DNA from: Pseudomonas mosselii
GTDB lineage: Bacteria; Pseudomonadota; Gammaproteobacteria; Pseudomonadales; Pseudomonadaceae
Length of the DNA: 64,000 nucleotides
Direction: 5' to 3'
Assembly (NCBI RefSeq): GCF_019823065.1
Contig: NZ_CP081966.1
Span: 1,388,001 to 1,452,000 of the forward strand
In this document: piece by piece, positions 17,659 through 26,445 of the stretch
Numbering within the stretch: position 1 is the stretch's first letter
Layout of the letters: every line of letters begins with the position of its first letter
The notes under the pieces: model-generated
Seen by the model: only the letters and a program-made list of their open reading frames with translations
The model's database searches: none
What the model was told of the DNA's origin: nothing
Position numbers and translations under genes: made by a program

Positions 17659-18774
17659 TCAGTTGCCCAGCAGATAGCCGCTGCGGCAAACCTGTGCGCC
17701 GGCCACATGGGCAACCACCATGCCCGCCGTGGCCATGCGCCTGATGCTGCGCGCGTAGAGCAGGCCGGCCTGGGTATTGCGCAGAGGGGTGACCCGGTCG
17801 TTGAGCGGGTCGATGACCTCGGCTATCAGCTCTCCGGCTTGCAGGTACTGGCCGGGCGCGGCGTGGAACACCAGCAGCCCGCCAAGCGGTGTCATGACCG
17901 GCTCCACGGCCGCCAGCGGCGTCGCCGGGTGAACCAATGCGGGCAGCGGGGCCGGCTGGCCCTCGATGATCCCGGCATGGGTAAGGAAGTCGAGGATCGC
18001 CTGGCAGTCCCGGGTCGCCAGGGGGTGGCTGACATCGGCCTGGCCGCGCAGCTCGATGGTCACCGAGAAACTGCCCTGGGGGATCGGGAAGCGTTTGGCG
18101 AAGCGCTGCTGCAGCTGCCACCACACCAGGCTGAAACACTCATCGAACGACTGTCCACCCGAGTCGGTGGCCAGCAGGCTGGCCTGCACGCCTAGGTAGC
18201 GGGCCAGCGGCTCGACCTGGGGCCAGGCTTCCGGCGTGGTATACAGATGCTCGACCGCCTCGAAGTCGCAGTGCAGGTCGAGGACCATGTCGGCGTCGCA
18301 GGCCAGGCGTTGCAGGGTCAGGCGCTGCGACTGCAGCGGCGTGTTCGCGGGGTGGGCATCCAGGCCCCGGCGCAGGTATTCGCGAATCAGCGCCAGGTTG
18401 TGCGCCGGATCCTGGGTGAGATGGCCTTCGATCTGGTCACCGATGCTGTCGGACAAGTCGACGAACTTGCGGTTGAAGTTTTCACCGCTTTGCAGTTCGA
18501 AACGGCCCAGCGGCGCGTCCAGCAGCACCTGTTCCAGGCCCACCGGGTTGGCCACCGGTACGAGGATGATCTCCTTGCGCAAGCGGCCCTGCTGCTCCAC
18601 TTCCCCGAGTCGCTGCTTCAGGTGCCAGGCCACCAGCATGCCCGGTAGCTCGTCGGCGTGCAGCGAGGCCTGGATGTACACCTTGCCGGCGCCACGCGGG
18701 CCGAAGTGGAAGCTGTGCAGCTGGCGGGCGATACCCGGGACAGGGGAGAGCAGGTCGTGGGTCGATTGGTGCAT
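17659..18774 (-). CDS. Succinylglutamate desuccinylase/aspartoacylase-family deacylase
   Basis: The 371-residue protein has an M14-type zinc fold: metal ligands His and Glu in SLHADELPG and a later His in DLHCDFEA. The arginine-bearing substrate loop is GENFNRKFVDLS. A C-terminal beta-rich domain (about 280–371) contains PLGGLLVFHAAPGQYLQAG. AstE proper is shorter and lies in an ast operon, so this is a family member of unknown substrate, probably an N-acyl amino acid or amide. It stands alone on the minus strand. Confidence 0.82.
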   Translation of the reverse strand: MHQSTHDLLSPVPGIARQLHSFHFGPRGAGKVYIQASLHADELPGMLVAWHLKQRLGEVEQQGRLRKEIILVPVANPVGLEQVLLDAPLGRFELQSGENFNRKFVDLSDSIGDQIEGHLTQDPAHNLALIREYLRRGLDAHPANTPLQSQRLTLQRLACDADMVLDLHCDFEAVEHLYTTPEAWPQVEPLARYLGVQASLLATDSGGQSFDECFSLVWWQLQQRFAKRFPIPQGSFSVTIELRGQADVSHPLATRDCQAILDFLTHAGIIEGQPAPLPALVHPATPLAAVEPVMTPLGGLLVFHAAPGQYLQAGELIAEVIDPLNDRVTPLRNTQAGLLYARSIRRMATAGMVVAHVAGAQVCRSGYLLGN

Positions 18775-18949
18775 GGTGGTCCTGATATCAGCGTTTTAGG
18801 GCGAAGGCTGGGATCAAGGATAGAAGCATAACTTCGGGAGTGGCGCACTATTCGGATCGCGGGGCGCAAGGGAGCCAGGCGATGACTCGGTATCGGCCAT
18901 GAGATCGAGCGCCGCCAGCGCGACGCTTGATCTCGGACTGCCAAATGAG

Positions 18950-21385
18950 CTACTTGCCAGGCACCAGGGTCAACCGCTGGCTGCCATAGGCCCGGGCAAA
19001 GTTCTGTGGTTGCAGCGGCAGGCTGCTGAAACGGCCTTTGAACCAGGCATCGAGCCCGTCGCTGTAGTGGCGGCTGGCCGGGTTGCCGGACTGGCCGTTG
19101 CTGGTCAGTACCTGCAGCGGTTCGGCCTGGCCGAAGTCGACGATCATGCGCGCCGAGGCCGGCAACTGAGTGTCGAAGCCGCTCCCCAAGGCATAAGGCG
19201 TCAGGGCCAGGGTGCTGAAGTCGCCTCCCGCCGCCAGGGGCGCGCGGTCGAGCTTGTCGCCCAGTCCGTGATAGGTCGGTGCCGGCCAACGGTAATGGTG
19301 CAGCTTGCCCCATTGCCAGGCACGGCGATCCGCGCCTAGCTGAGCGGTGCCGGCATCCACCGCGGCGGCCAGGCTGCGGGCGAGAATGGTCGGCTTGTCT
19401 TCCTTCTGCGGCGTGCCGCGATCATCCCAGAACGGGCTGTCCTCGCGCCCCAGCAGGTGATCGACCTGGGCGGAGTAGGAGAGCTGGGCATTGCCGACGA
19501 AGGCCTGCCAGGCCGGGCTGGATTCCGGGCCCAGTTCGTCGAGGAAGGTCCGCCGGGTGACCGCCTGCAGGAACAGTTCATACAGCGCGGCATCGGCCGA
19601 CACCGGGCTCAGCCGGCCATCGAAGGCCTTGAGCCGGGCCAGGGCATCGCGGGCCTTGTCGCGCTGCCCGGCGGGCAGGGCATCGATGGCCTGCTTGAGC
19701 GGCTGGGCCATGCCGGGCGCGTCGAACATCTGCTTGAGCTTGTCGGCCAGCAGCGTCACCTGGTCGTTCTGCAGGGCCATCAGGCTGCGGCTGTCGTGAC
19801 GACCGTTGCCGGCCAGCTGGGCCATGCGCTCGGCACGCTCGGGGTAGTACCAACTGCTCGACAGCTGCATGCCATAGCCCTTGGGCAGGCTGCGCTGGTT
19901 GGCGTGACCGATGAAGCCGGCGGGCGGATCCTGGTCGTAGGGGTGCAGCATCGGGTCGGCGTAGCCGTCCCAATCATAACGCCCGTCCCAGCCCGGCGAG
20001 GGCAGCAGGCCCTGGCCTTCGCGGCGGTTGGGGTAGCGGCCACTGACCTGCCAGCCGATGTGCTGGGGCTCGGCGAACACGAAGTTCAACGCCGCCGCAG
20101 CGACCTCGCGGGTGCTGTCGAAGGCGCGCTCGATGTTCTGCGCGCGGGTCAGGTCGAACAGCGCGTCGAGGCTGCGATCCTCCTTGAGCTGCGGTAGGTG
20201 CAGGGCCAGGGCCAGGCTGCCATGGCCTGGCAGCAGGGTGCCATGGCGGGTGTCGTACATGACCTCGCGCTGCGGGCGCTGGCCGCGGACGAAGAAGGTT
20301 TCATTGCGTGCGCGGGCCTGCTGCCACTTGCCGTCAGCGAGGTAGCTCAGCTGGCTGCCCTGGCGGCGTACCTGCTCGAGGAACAGGTCCTGGTTGTCGG
20401 CCATCACCGCGCTGCTGCTCCAGGCCAGCTTGCCGTTGTAGCCGGCCAGCACGATCGGCAGGCCTGGCAGCGACAGGCCGGCGACCCGGTACTTGGTGGT
20501 ATGGATCTGCACCGGGCTCAGTGCCCAGGCGGCGCGGCTGTCGCTGGCCAGCAGGCTATTGCCGCTGCGGCTGCGCTGGGGCGTCAGGGCCAAATTGGCC
20601 GAGCCGGGGGCGCCCAGCAGGCCGAGGTCGGCCAGTTGCTGGCCGGCGGCGGTGAGTGCGCCGAGCCCTGGCAGTTGGCTGGTCAGGTTCACGCCCTTGA
20701 GTTTGTCGAGCTCGCCCTCGGCCAGTGGCTCGTCGGGGGCGCCGGGCAGCAGCCAAGCGAGTTTGTCGGCACCGACCTTCTGCGCCAGGGTCAGGGCCGA
20801 CAATTCCTCCTGCAGGTTCACCGACTGGCTGAAGGCGTAGAGGTTGAAGATCAGTGCCGAGTCCTCGGGCTTCCAGTATTCCGGGCGGTAGCCGCTGCGG
20901 GCGAGCTCGCCCGGCAGCTTGTCGCGGTAGCGGAACAGGTAGGCGTTGACCCCGCGGGCGTACACCTCGAAGAAGCGCTTCAGGCGCGGCGAGGCATCGG
21001 CATACAGCTGGCCGGCGCTCTGCTTGAGGTTGGCGGCGCGCATCAGGCGATCAATCTCCAGGGCATCGGCCCCGGCCAGCTCGGCCAAGCGCCCCTGGGC
21101 CAGCAGGCGCATGGCGACCATCTGCTCGATGCGATCCCCGGCGTGCAGGTAGCCCAGGCTGAACAGCGCGTCATGGAAGCTGCTGCTTTCGATCAGCGGC
21201 GCGCCCATCGCGTTGCGCCGAACCGAGACGTTCTGCGCCAGGCCCTTGAGCGGTTGGACGCCCGTCGTCGGCAGCACACTGTCCTGGTGACCACCCATCT
21301 GGCAGCCGCCGAGTGCGAGCAGGCCTAGCAACGCGGCAGCACTGCCGAGGCGGAGAGGGAAGGGCGGAAGGACGGGGGCGGCCAT
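18950..21385 (-). CDS. Penicillin acylase-family lipoprotein
   Basis: Starting at 21385 gives 811 residues with a lipoprotein signal ([11 protein letters not shown]). The protein is an N-terminal-nucleophile hydrolase of the penicillin acylase/PvdQ type. The autocleavage site is probably in [17 protein letters not shown], just before a Ser that becomes the new N-terminus. Alpha- and beta-chain parts follow in the usual order. The family hydrolyses amides such as acyl-homoserine lactones or beta-lactams; the substrate here is unknown. Unlike PvdQ, a lipid anchor is expected. No regulator gene adjoins it. Confidence 0.85.
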   Translation of the reverse strand: MAAPVLPPFPLRLGSAAALLGLLALGGCQMGGHQDSVLPTTGVQPLKGLAQNVSVRRNAMGAPLIESSSFHDALFSLGYLHAGDRIEQMVAMRLLAQGRLAELAGADALEIDRLMRAANLKQSAGQLYADASPRLKRFFEVYARGVNAYLFRYRDKLPGELARSGYRPEYWKPEDSALIFNLYAFSQSVNLQEELSALTLAQKVGADKLAWLLPGAPDEPLAEGELDKLKGVNLTSQLPGLGALTAAGQQLADLGLLGAPGSANLALTPQRSRSGNSLLASDSRAAWALSPVQIHTTKYRVAGLSLPGLPIVLAGYNGKLAWSSSAVMADNQDLFLEQVRRQGSQLSYLADGKWQQARARNETFFVRGQRPQREVMYDTRHGTLLPGHGSLALALHLPQLKEDRSLDALFDLTRAQNIERAFDSTREVAAAALNFVFAEPQHIGWQVSGRYPNRREGQGLLPSPGWDGRYDWDGYADPMLHPYDQDPPAGFIGHANQRSLPKGYGMQLSSSWYYPERAERMAQLAGNGRHDSRSLMALQNDQVTLLADKLKQMFDAPGMAQPLKQAIDALPAGQRDKARDALARLKAFDGRLSPVSADAALYELFLQAVTRRTFLDELGPESSPAWQAFVGNAQLSYSAQVDHLLGREDSPFWDDRGTPQKEDKPTILARSLAAAVDAGTAQLGADRRAWQWGKLHHYRWPAPTYHGLGDKLDRAPLAAGGDFSTLALTPYALGSGFDTQLPASARMIVDFGQAEPLQVLTSNGQSGNPASRHYSDGLDAWFKGRFSSLPLQPQNFARAYGSQRLTLVPGK

Positions 21386-21501
21386 GACTAGGCTCCTGCA
21401 GGGCGTGGCGGGGTTCTGAAAGGCGCTAAGGTAGTGAGCGCGCAGTCGCCGTGCAAGGTGCCGGGGAGCTTTATTTACCAGTGGTCGTGCTGGTATGTGC
21501 G

Positions 21502-21562
21502 GATCGCGGGCCAAGCCCGCTCCCACGACGATTTGCCGGGGAGCGGGCTTGACCTGCGATGG
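21502..21562. repeat. REP pair (GCCAAGCCCGCTCCC type)
   Basis: GATCGCGGGCCAAGCCCGCTCCC faces GAGCGGGCTTGACCTGCGATGG; the second arm carries several differences. It lies between the acylase gene and a SEC-C protein gene. Confidence 0.7.
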
Positions 21563-21578
21563 CCTGATTTGACGTCGA

Positions 21579-21782
21579 TCAGGCGCCGTGGCACTTCTTG
21601 AATTTCTTCTCGCTGCCGCACGGGCAAGGGTCGTTGCGGCCGACGTCCTTCAGGGCGTTGCGCACCGGCTCCTGGTGGCCGTGGTTGCAGTGCGGGCCGT
21701 GTACATGGCCATGGTCGTGGGCGTGGTGATGGTCGTGACCGTGATTGCAGTCGGGGCCATGGACATGGGGTTGCTGGGTCAT
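21579..21782 (-). CDS. His-rich SEC-C metal-binding small protein
   Basis: This 67-residue protein has a His-rich first half with the unit HVHGP(D/H)CNHGH present twice, and ends with the SEC-C zinc motif [19 protein letters not shown]. The His stretch resembles those of nickel or zinc chaperones. The SEC-C motif also occurs at the C-terminus of SecA and in the YchJ-family neighbour at 22269–22745. Function is not known; metal storage or delivery is an inference. It lies just downstream of a LEA-type lipoprotein gene, seven bases apart. Confidence 0.85.
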   Translation of the reverse strand: MTQQPHVHGPDCNHGHDHHHAHDHGHVHGPHCNHGHQEPVRNALKDVGRNDPCPCGSEKKFKKCHGA

Positions 21783-21789
21783 TGCGGGG

Positions 21790-22272
21790 TTACTCCGGTT
21801 GTAGATCGCCGGGGATTATCTCACCCCTTTGCGACAAGTGCAGGTCCCGATGGAGGATCAGCCCGGTGGCCAGCTCGCCGCGCAGTTGGTATTGCAGGGG
21901 TTGCCCACGCTTGAGCAGCTTCGCCAGGGGCTTGAGGTGCTGCCAGAGGTTGGTGCGCACGGTGATCTTGAAGGTGCGCCGGGCCTGGCCGCCGACGCTG
22001 CGCCACAGGCTGGCCTCGTCCTCGGCCAGGAGCAGGTCGCCCAGGCGCACCGAATAGGTCAGATGGCGGATGAACAGGCGGCTTTCGTTGGGGTTGTCGA
22101 CCCGCAGGTGCAGGACGAACTCCTGCTGATGCAGACGCATCTTCACCGGCTCCACCTCGAGCAGGTGCAGCTGTGGCTCACGCCAGGTGTCGCCGCCCCA
22201 GCCGGCGCAGCCCGTCAGCCAGCCCAGCAACAGGCAGAGTGTGAGCAGGCGGGCCAGGGGGCGCATGTTCAA
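21790..22272 (-). CDS. LEA type 2 (LEA14/WHy) family lipoprotein
   Basis: The 160-residue protein has a lipobox ([10 protein letters not shown]) and then a single LEA14-like beta-sandwich with the typical [19 protein letters not shown] pattern. Such proteins are found in bacterial outer membranes and are linked to stress or desiccation tolerance only by homology. Its start overlaps the end of the YchJ-like gene by four bases, so the two are coupled. The next gene downstream is a His-rich SEC-C protein. Confidence 0.8.
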   Translation of the reverse strand: MNMRPLARLLTLCLLLGWLTGCAGWGGDTWREPQLHLLEVEPVKMRLHQQEFVLHLRVDNPNESRLFIRHLTYSVRLGDLLLAEDEASLWRSVGGQARRTFKITVRTNLWQHLKPLAKLLKRGQPLQYQLRGELATGLILHRDLHLSQRGEIIPGDLQPE

Positions 22273-22745
22273 CTACCGAGGTAACTGGCGCAGCATTTCT
22301 TGAATTTCTGCCCGCTGGCGCAGGGGCAGGGATCGTTGCGACCGGCCTTGAGTGCCACGGTCGGGTCGATGAAGTACCAGCGTCCTGCATGCTGGACGAA
22401 TGCCGAGCGCTCGCGGTGCTGGTGGTCGCCTTCCAGGTCGTGCCAGCGTGCCGTGAAGGTGACGAAGGCGTGTTCGGGTTGCCCACCCAGTACCTCGGCG
22501 CTTTCCACCTCCAGCCCCAGCCAGGTGCTCTGCGCGCTCCAGGCCGCCATGGCGGCGCGATCCAGCTCGGCCTGCTGGGCCGGCAGGGTGGTGTTCACCA
22601 GGTAGTCGATCAGGCCCAGCACGTAGGCGCTGTAGCGCGAACGCATCAGGGTCTGGGCGTCCGGTGCCGGGGTGCCGCTGTGATAGTGCCCACAGCAGGC
22701 GTCGAGCAGGTTGCCGCTGCCGCAGGGGCAGATCGAGACACTCAT
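22269..22745 (-). CDS. ychJ: YchJ-family (UPF0225) SEC-C protein
   Basis: I start at 22745 ([19 protein letters not shown]), giving 158 residues. SEC-C-like zinc motifs sit at both ends: [17 protein letters not shown] and [19 protein letters not shown]. The middle is an NTF2-like domain ([30 protein letters not shown]). The role of the family is unknown. It is followed by a LEA-type lipoprotein gene with a four-base overlap and preceded by the DUF6231 gene, four bases away. Confidence 0.9.
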   Translation of the reverse strand: MSVSICPCGSGNLLDACCGHYHSGTPAPDAQTLMRSRYSAYVLGLIDYLVNTTLPAQQAELDRAAMAAWSAQSTWLGLEVESAEVLGGQPEHAFVTFTARWHDLEGDHQHRERSAFVQHAGRWYFIDPTVALKAGRNDPCPCASGQKFKKCCASYLGS

Positions 22746-22749
22746 CCAG

Positions 22750-23250
22750 TCACCACCAGTACTTGCCGAAGTTTTCAGGGTTGGCCCAGAACTTTGCATT
22801 GAGCCAGTCCGGGACCTGCTTGTAGTCATGCAGATCATAGGTGAACAGGCTCAACACCTGTTCGTCGCGCTGGAACTTCTCGCTGGCCGAGAGTGCCAGC
22901 GAATAGAAGTCGGTGTCCTGCCAGCCGCAGGCGTTCAGATCCGCCAGCACCGCGACGCGGCTGGCGTTGAGGTTGCGGATGCCGCCCAGCAGCTCCAGGC
23001 CGGTGCGCTTGGGCAGGTGCTCCAGACAGTCGACCAGTACCGCCAGGTCGAAGCGTCGGGCTGCCTGTTCGGCGGGGAGCGGACCGGGTGCGGCGACCTC
23101 GATCCGGGTCTCGGGATGGGCGGCAGCGAAGGCTTCCAGAGCCGGGAAGCGACTGCCCACCAGCAGCAACTGGCGCGGGGTGAAGCGATCGAGCAGGGCG
23201 GCCAAGGCCTGCTGCGGCGTGCGTTGTGAAAAAACCTCGGTCATTGCCAT
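22750..23250 (-). CDS. DUF6231-family methyltransferase-like protein
   Basis: The 166-residue protein has a Rossmann-like core ([37 protein letters not shown]) like SAM-dependent methyltransferases, but no clear SAM-binding GxGxG. The C-terminal part [18 protein letters not shown] is typical of the Pseudomonas DUF6231 family. It is the first gene of a four-gene minus-strand run with the YchJ-like, LEA and SEC-C genes. Function unknown; a role in envelope or zinc physiology is only inferred from neighbours. Confidence 0.75.
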   Translation of the reverse strand: MAMTEVFSQRTPQQALAALLDRFTPRQLLLVGSRFPALEAFAAAHPETRIEVAAPGPLPAEQAARRFDLAVLVDCLEHLPKRTGLELLGGIRNLNASRVAVLADLNACGWQDTDFYSLALSASEKFQRDEQVLSLFTYDLHDYKQVPDWLNAKFWANPENFGKYWW

Positions 23251-23404
23251 TCCTCGTTCAGGTCGCTCAAGACTAGCGGTCCTAAGCGATCGGGCAAAGA
23301 GGCGCGTCGCTACGTCGGGGCTTATTGCTGGCAGAGCGGTAATCGCCGGTCTTTACTCCCAGAGCATCGGTAATGCACCGATTCCCCCTAGGAGAAGCAA
23401 CAAG

Positions 23405-24097
23405 ATGAGCATAGTACGCACAGCGATACCCCTGGTTCTGCTCACCAGTGTGTTGACTGGTTGTGCAGGTTTGCAGAAAACCGACTGGCCGAAGTGCGCT
23501 GCCGTCGGGGGCGTGGGCGGCGCGGCCCTGGGCGCGATCGAGAGCTCCAGCTGGGCTGGCTGGGGCGCATTGCTCGGTGGTGGCCTGGCGGCCGGCTATT
23601 GCTGGGCCCACGGCGATGGCGACGAAGACGGCGATGGTGTGCCGGACAGCCGCGACAAGTGCCCTGGTACTCCGCGTGGCGTGCAGGTCGATGCCAACGG
23701 TTGCCCGCCTGAGCCGGCGCCGGTGGTCGAGGAAGTGGTGGTGCAGAAGGAAGAGGTCATCGTCATTCGTGACGTTCACTTCGAGTTCAACTCGGCAAGC
23801 CTGACTCTCAAAGACAAAGAACGCCTGGATAAAGTGGCCAGTCGCCTGAAGCAGGAAGCGCCGAGCGCTCGTCTGAGCGTGACAGGTCACACCGACAGCG
23901 TCGGCTCCGATAGCTACAACCAGAAGCTTTCCGAGCGTCGTGCCCAGTCGGTGACCAACTACTTGGTCGAAAGCGGCGTGCCGCGAGCCAGTTTCATTTC
24001 GGTGGGGGGCGCGGGTGAGACCCAGCCGGTCGCTGACAATGCCACGGCCGATGGCCGGGCGATGAACCGGCGCACCGAAATCAAAATCCAGCGTTGA
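23405..24097 (+). CDS. OmpA-domain lipoprotein with TSP3 calcium repeat (first of pair)
   Basis: This 230-residue protein has a lipobox (LLTSVLTGCAG), a glycine-zipper segment (AAVGGVGGAALGAIESSSWA), a thrombospondin-type-3 calcium repeat (DGDEDGDGVPDSRDKCPGTP) and a C-terminal OmpA peptidoglycan-binding domain (TGHTDSVGSDSYNQKLSERR, NRRTEIKI). It should link the outer membrane to peptidoglycan. A paralogue with the same order of domains follows 89 bases downstream. I start at 23405; the open frame extends upstream but without similarity. Confidence 0.9.
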   Translation: MSIVRTAIPLVLLTSVLTGCAGLQKTDWPKCAAVGGVGGAALGAIESSSWAGWGALLGGGLAAGYCWAHGDGDEDGDGVPDSRDKCPGTPRGVQVDANGCPPEPAPVVEEVVVQKEEVIVIRDVHFEFNSASLTLKDKERLDKVASRLKQEAPSARLSVTGHTDSVGSDSYNQKLSERRAQSVTNYLVESGVPRASFISVGGAGETQPVADNATADGRAMNRRTEIKIQR

Positions 24098-24105
24098 GTG
24101 CCGTA

Positions 24106-24141
24106 CGCCCGCGCCTTGAGAAGTGACGCGGGCGCGTCTTT
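24106..24141 (+). terminator. Hairpin between the two OmpA lipoprotein genes
   Basis: CGCCCGCG pairs with CGCGGGCG across a 13-base loop and is followed by CGTCTTT. A moderate intrinsic terminator or partial read-through signal. Confidence 0.5.
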
Positions 24142-24186
24142 ACTCCTGTGTGACCGGTAGCGGCCGGTGACACAGGAGCAATCACC

Positions 24187-24906
24187 ATGCGTGTTTTGTC
24201 GAAAGCGGCGCTGCCGTTGGTGGTGGCGACGAGCCTGATTACAGGCTGCGCCACCCACAGCGATGGCAGCGCTCCCCTCAATCAAAGGACCTGGCCCATC
24301 TGCAGCCTGCTGGGCGGACTGGTCGGCGGCGGCCTTGGCGCCATCGAAAGTTCCAGCTGGGCGGCCGGTGCCGGCGTTGCCGGTGCGATTGCCGGTGGCC
24401 TGATCTGCTATGCCCAGGATGGCGACGAGGATGGCGATGGCGTATTCGACCGCCGCGACCGCTGCCCGGACACCCCGGCAGGTACCCAGGTCAATCACAT
24501 GGGCTGCCCGCTGCCGCAGTATCCGGCGTCGGCACCCCAACCGGAACCCACCGCAACCCCAGAGGTGATCACGCTCGATGACCAGGGCCAGGTGCTGTTC
24601 GCCTTCGACTCCGCCGAGCTGACCCAGGGCGCCCAGCAGCGCCTGCAAGGTTTGCTGCCCAAGCTCAACGACCCCAGTGTGACCAGTGTCAAGGTCATCG
24701 GTTTCACCGACAGCGTGGGCTCGGATAGCTATAACCAGCGCTTGTCCGAGCGTCGCGCCAGTGGTGTTGCCGAGTACTTGATCAGCCAGGGGCTGGCGCC
24801 GAACAAGGTGACCAGCCAGGGCCGTGGCGAGAGTGAGCCGGTGGCTGACAACGACACCGATGAGGGTCGCTCGCGCAACCGACGGGTGGAGCTGCACCTG
24901 AACTGA
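24187..24906 (+). CDS. OmpA-domain lipoprotein with TSP3 calcium repeat (second of pair)
   Basis: The 239-residue paralogue of the preceding gene has the same layout: lipobox (SLITGCAT), glycine zipper (LLGGLVGGGLGAIESSSWA), calcium repeat (DGDEDGDGVFDRRDRCPDTP), a Pro-rich linker and an OmpA domain (GFTDSVGSDSYNQRLSERR). Core motifs are almost identical but linkers differ, so the duplication is old. It has its own leader. Both proteins probably anchor in the outer membrane. Confidence 0.9.
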   Translation: MRVLSKAALPLVVATSLITGCATHSDGSAPLNQRTWPICSLLGGLVGGGLGAIESSSWAAGAGVAGAIAGGLICYAQDGDEDGDGVFDRRDRCPDTPAGTQVNHMGCPLPQYPASAPQPEPTATPEVITLDDQGQVLFAFDSAELTQGAQQRLQGLLPKLNDPSVTSVKVIGFTDSVGSDSYNQRLSERRASGVAEYLISQGLAPNKVTSQGRGESEPVADNDTDEGRSRNRRVELHLN

Positions 24907-24947
24907 ACCCCTCTGGCGCATGCCCTGGCAGTAGGGTTACTGTTGCC

Positions 24948-24975
24948 GGCGCGGCCCGCTCGAACGGGCCGCGCC
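24948..24975. terminator. GC-rich hairpin after the second OmpA gene
   Basis: An 11-bp perfect stem GGCGCGGCCCG/CGGGCCGCGCC with loop CTCGAA. No T run follows, so it may be a mRNA stabiliser rather than a terminator. Confidence 0.4.
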
Positions 24976-25004
24976 GACATAACAACAATCCATGGGGGCC
25001 GGAC

Positions 25005-25280
25005 ATGAAGTTCATCCTGGGCCTGGGCAAGGCTCTGACGGTGGCGTTCTGGGGCGTGGTGCTGTTCAACCTGTTCATGCCGCAGCCGTTGCCGCTCAAT
25101 CTGCTGATCAATGCCGCGGGTATCGTCCTGCTGTCGCTGCATGCGCTGGAGGTGCTGTTCTTCAATGGCAGCCTGCGCGGGCGCAGCCACCGTTGGTTCG
25201 ATCGCCTGCAGATCCTGCTGACCGGTATCTTTCACGTCATGTCCATCCCCCGTCCGCAGGAGGCGTCGAGCCGTGCGTAA
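25005..25280 (+). CDS. DUF1145 small membrane protein
   Basis: This 91-residue protein has two to three hydrophobic helices (LTVAFWGVVLFNLFM, LLINAAGIVLLSLHALEVLFF) and belongs to the DUF1145 family of small inner-membrane proteins. Function unknown. Its last eight bases overlap the GTG start of the collagen-like gene, so the two are coupled in translation. Confidence 0.8.
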   Translation: MKFILGLGKALTVAFWGVVLFNLFMPQPLPLNLLINAAGIVLLSLHALEVLFFNGSLRGRSHRWFDRLQILLTGIFHVMSIPRPQEASSRA

Positions 25281-26031
25281 ACTGATGTTGCTGGCCGCAC
25301 TGGCCAGTCCCCTGGTCCAGGCCGAAAGCCTGGAGGTCGCCGCCCATTCGATGCTGCGTCTGCCCAACAAGGCGGCCAGTGTGCACCTGGAGCAGTTGCG
25401 GGTGGCCGACTCGGCGACGCTGTTGCTGCCGGCCACGCTTACCGAACTGAAGATCGACCGGCTCGAGCTGGGGCGCGATGCGCGGATCGCCATTGCGCCG
25501 GCGGAGCGGGACCTGAGTATCGAGGCTTTGAGTGCCTACCTGGGCGAGGGCAGCGAATTCAGCGCGCCTGGGGCGCCCGGGACCTATGAACGTGCTGCGC
25601 GGCCTGGGCGTAACCTGGATCTGCGGTTGCAGGCGCTGGAGGCGGATCGGCTGTCGATCGATGCCCGCGGCGGGGCTGGGGCGCCGGGGTATGTTGGGCT
25701 CGATGGGGCCAATGGCAAGCCCGGGGGGTGTACCTGGGGGCAGGCCAGCCGTGGGGCCAATGGTGATGATGGTGGCAATGGGCATGATGGGGCTTCCGGC
25801 GGGCGGGTTCGTCTGGCGGTGCCTGAAGGGTTTGCGCAAGAGCGGATTGTGGTGCGGCTTGATGGCGGTGCTCCGGGCAAGGCGGGGGCTGCTGGGAAGG
25901 CTGGTTTGGGTGGGGCCAGTAAGGGGTGTCTGGTTTATCGGACTGATGCTGGGGGGGATGGGCGGCCTGGGCAGGCCGGGCAGCCTGGGTTGGCTGGGGG
26001 CTCGGGGGAGTTGATTCTTCAGCGGCTTTGA
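25273..26031 (+). CDS. Secreted collagen-like Gly-rich protein
   Basis: The GTG at 25273 gives 252 residues with a signal peptide (MRKLMLLAALASPLVQA). The middle is a beta-rich region. From about residue 130 the protein is a glycine-rich, collagen-like sequence (GGAGAPGYVGLDGANGKPGG, GKAGAAGKAGLGG), with three cysteines that could form disulfides. The 3' half uses GGG codons heavily and is very G/T rich on the coding strand. No family name is certain. The gene ends about 75 bases before the repeat and insertion-sequence block. Confidence 0.75.
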   Translation: MRKLMLLAALASPLVQAESLEVAAHSMLRLPNKAASVHLEQLRVADSATLLLPATLTELKIDRLELGRDARIAIAPAERDLSIEALSAYLGEGSEFSAPGAPGTYERAARPGRNLDLRLQALEADRLSIDARGGAGAPGYVGLDGANGKPGGCTWGQASRGANGDDGGNGHDGASGGRVRLAVPEGFAQERIVVRLDGGAPGKAGAAGKAGLGGASKGCLVYRTDAGGDGRPGQAGQPGLAGGSGELILQRL

Positions 26032-26105
26032 GTTTCTTTGGTTAGTGTTGTTTGGTTGTTTGGTTATTTTAGTTGGTGTTGAGAGTTTTATTTGCATTCA
26101 TTTGC

Positions 26106-26150
26106 GATGTTGACGCTTATTCACCTTTCCGCCCTTACGGCGGGTTACTT
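26106..26150 (+). repeat. Left arm of structured repeat copy A, cut by the IS110 element
   Basis: About 45 bases match the start of repeat copy B (29283–29551, inverted) at about 80%. The shared core is TTATTCACCTTT…CGCC…TTACGGCG. It ends in GGTTACTT, half of a palindrome whose other half, AAGTAACC, is at 28886. The IS110 element lies between. Confidence 0.75.
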
Positions 26151-26437
26151 AATGAGATGGTCACCCCGGCACCCTGCGAGGCGTACGCTTTCGCAGGGTG
26201 CTTTTACTTCGGAGACCGTCATCATGAGCAGCGTGACCCTGATCGGCATCGACATTGGTAAACATACCTTCCACCTGCACGCCCAGGACAAGTTCGGCAA
26301 AGAGGTAATGCGCAAGAAGTGCTCAAGGCAGCAGATGATGCGGTTTCTGGCCAATCATCCCCCTTGCACGGTAGTGATGGAGGCCTGTGCCGGTTCACAC
26401 TGCCTGGCGCGAGAAATCAAAGCGATGGATCATGAGG

Positions 26438-26445
26438 CCAAGCTG
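26438..26445. repeat. Target-site duplication of the IS256 element, left
   Basis: CCAAGCTG here and at 27808–27815 flank the IS256 element as direct repeats. Confidence 0.93.
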
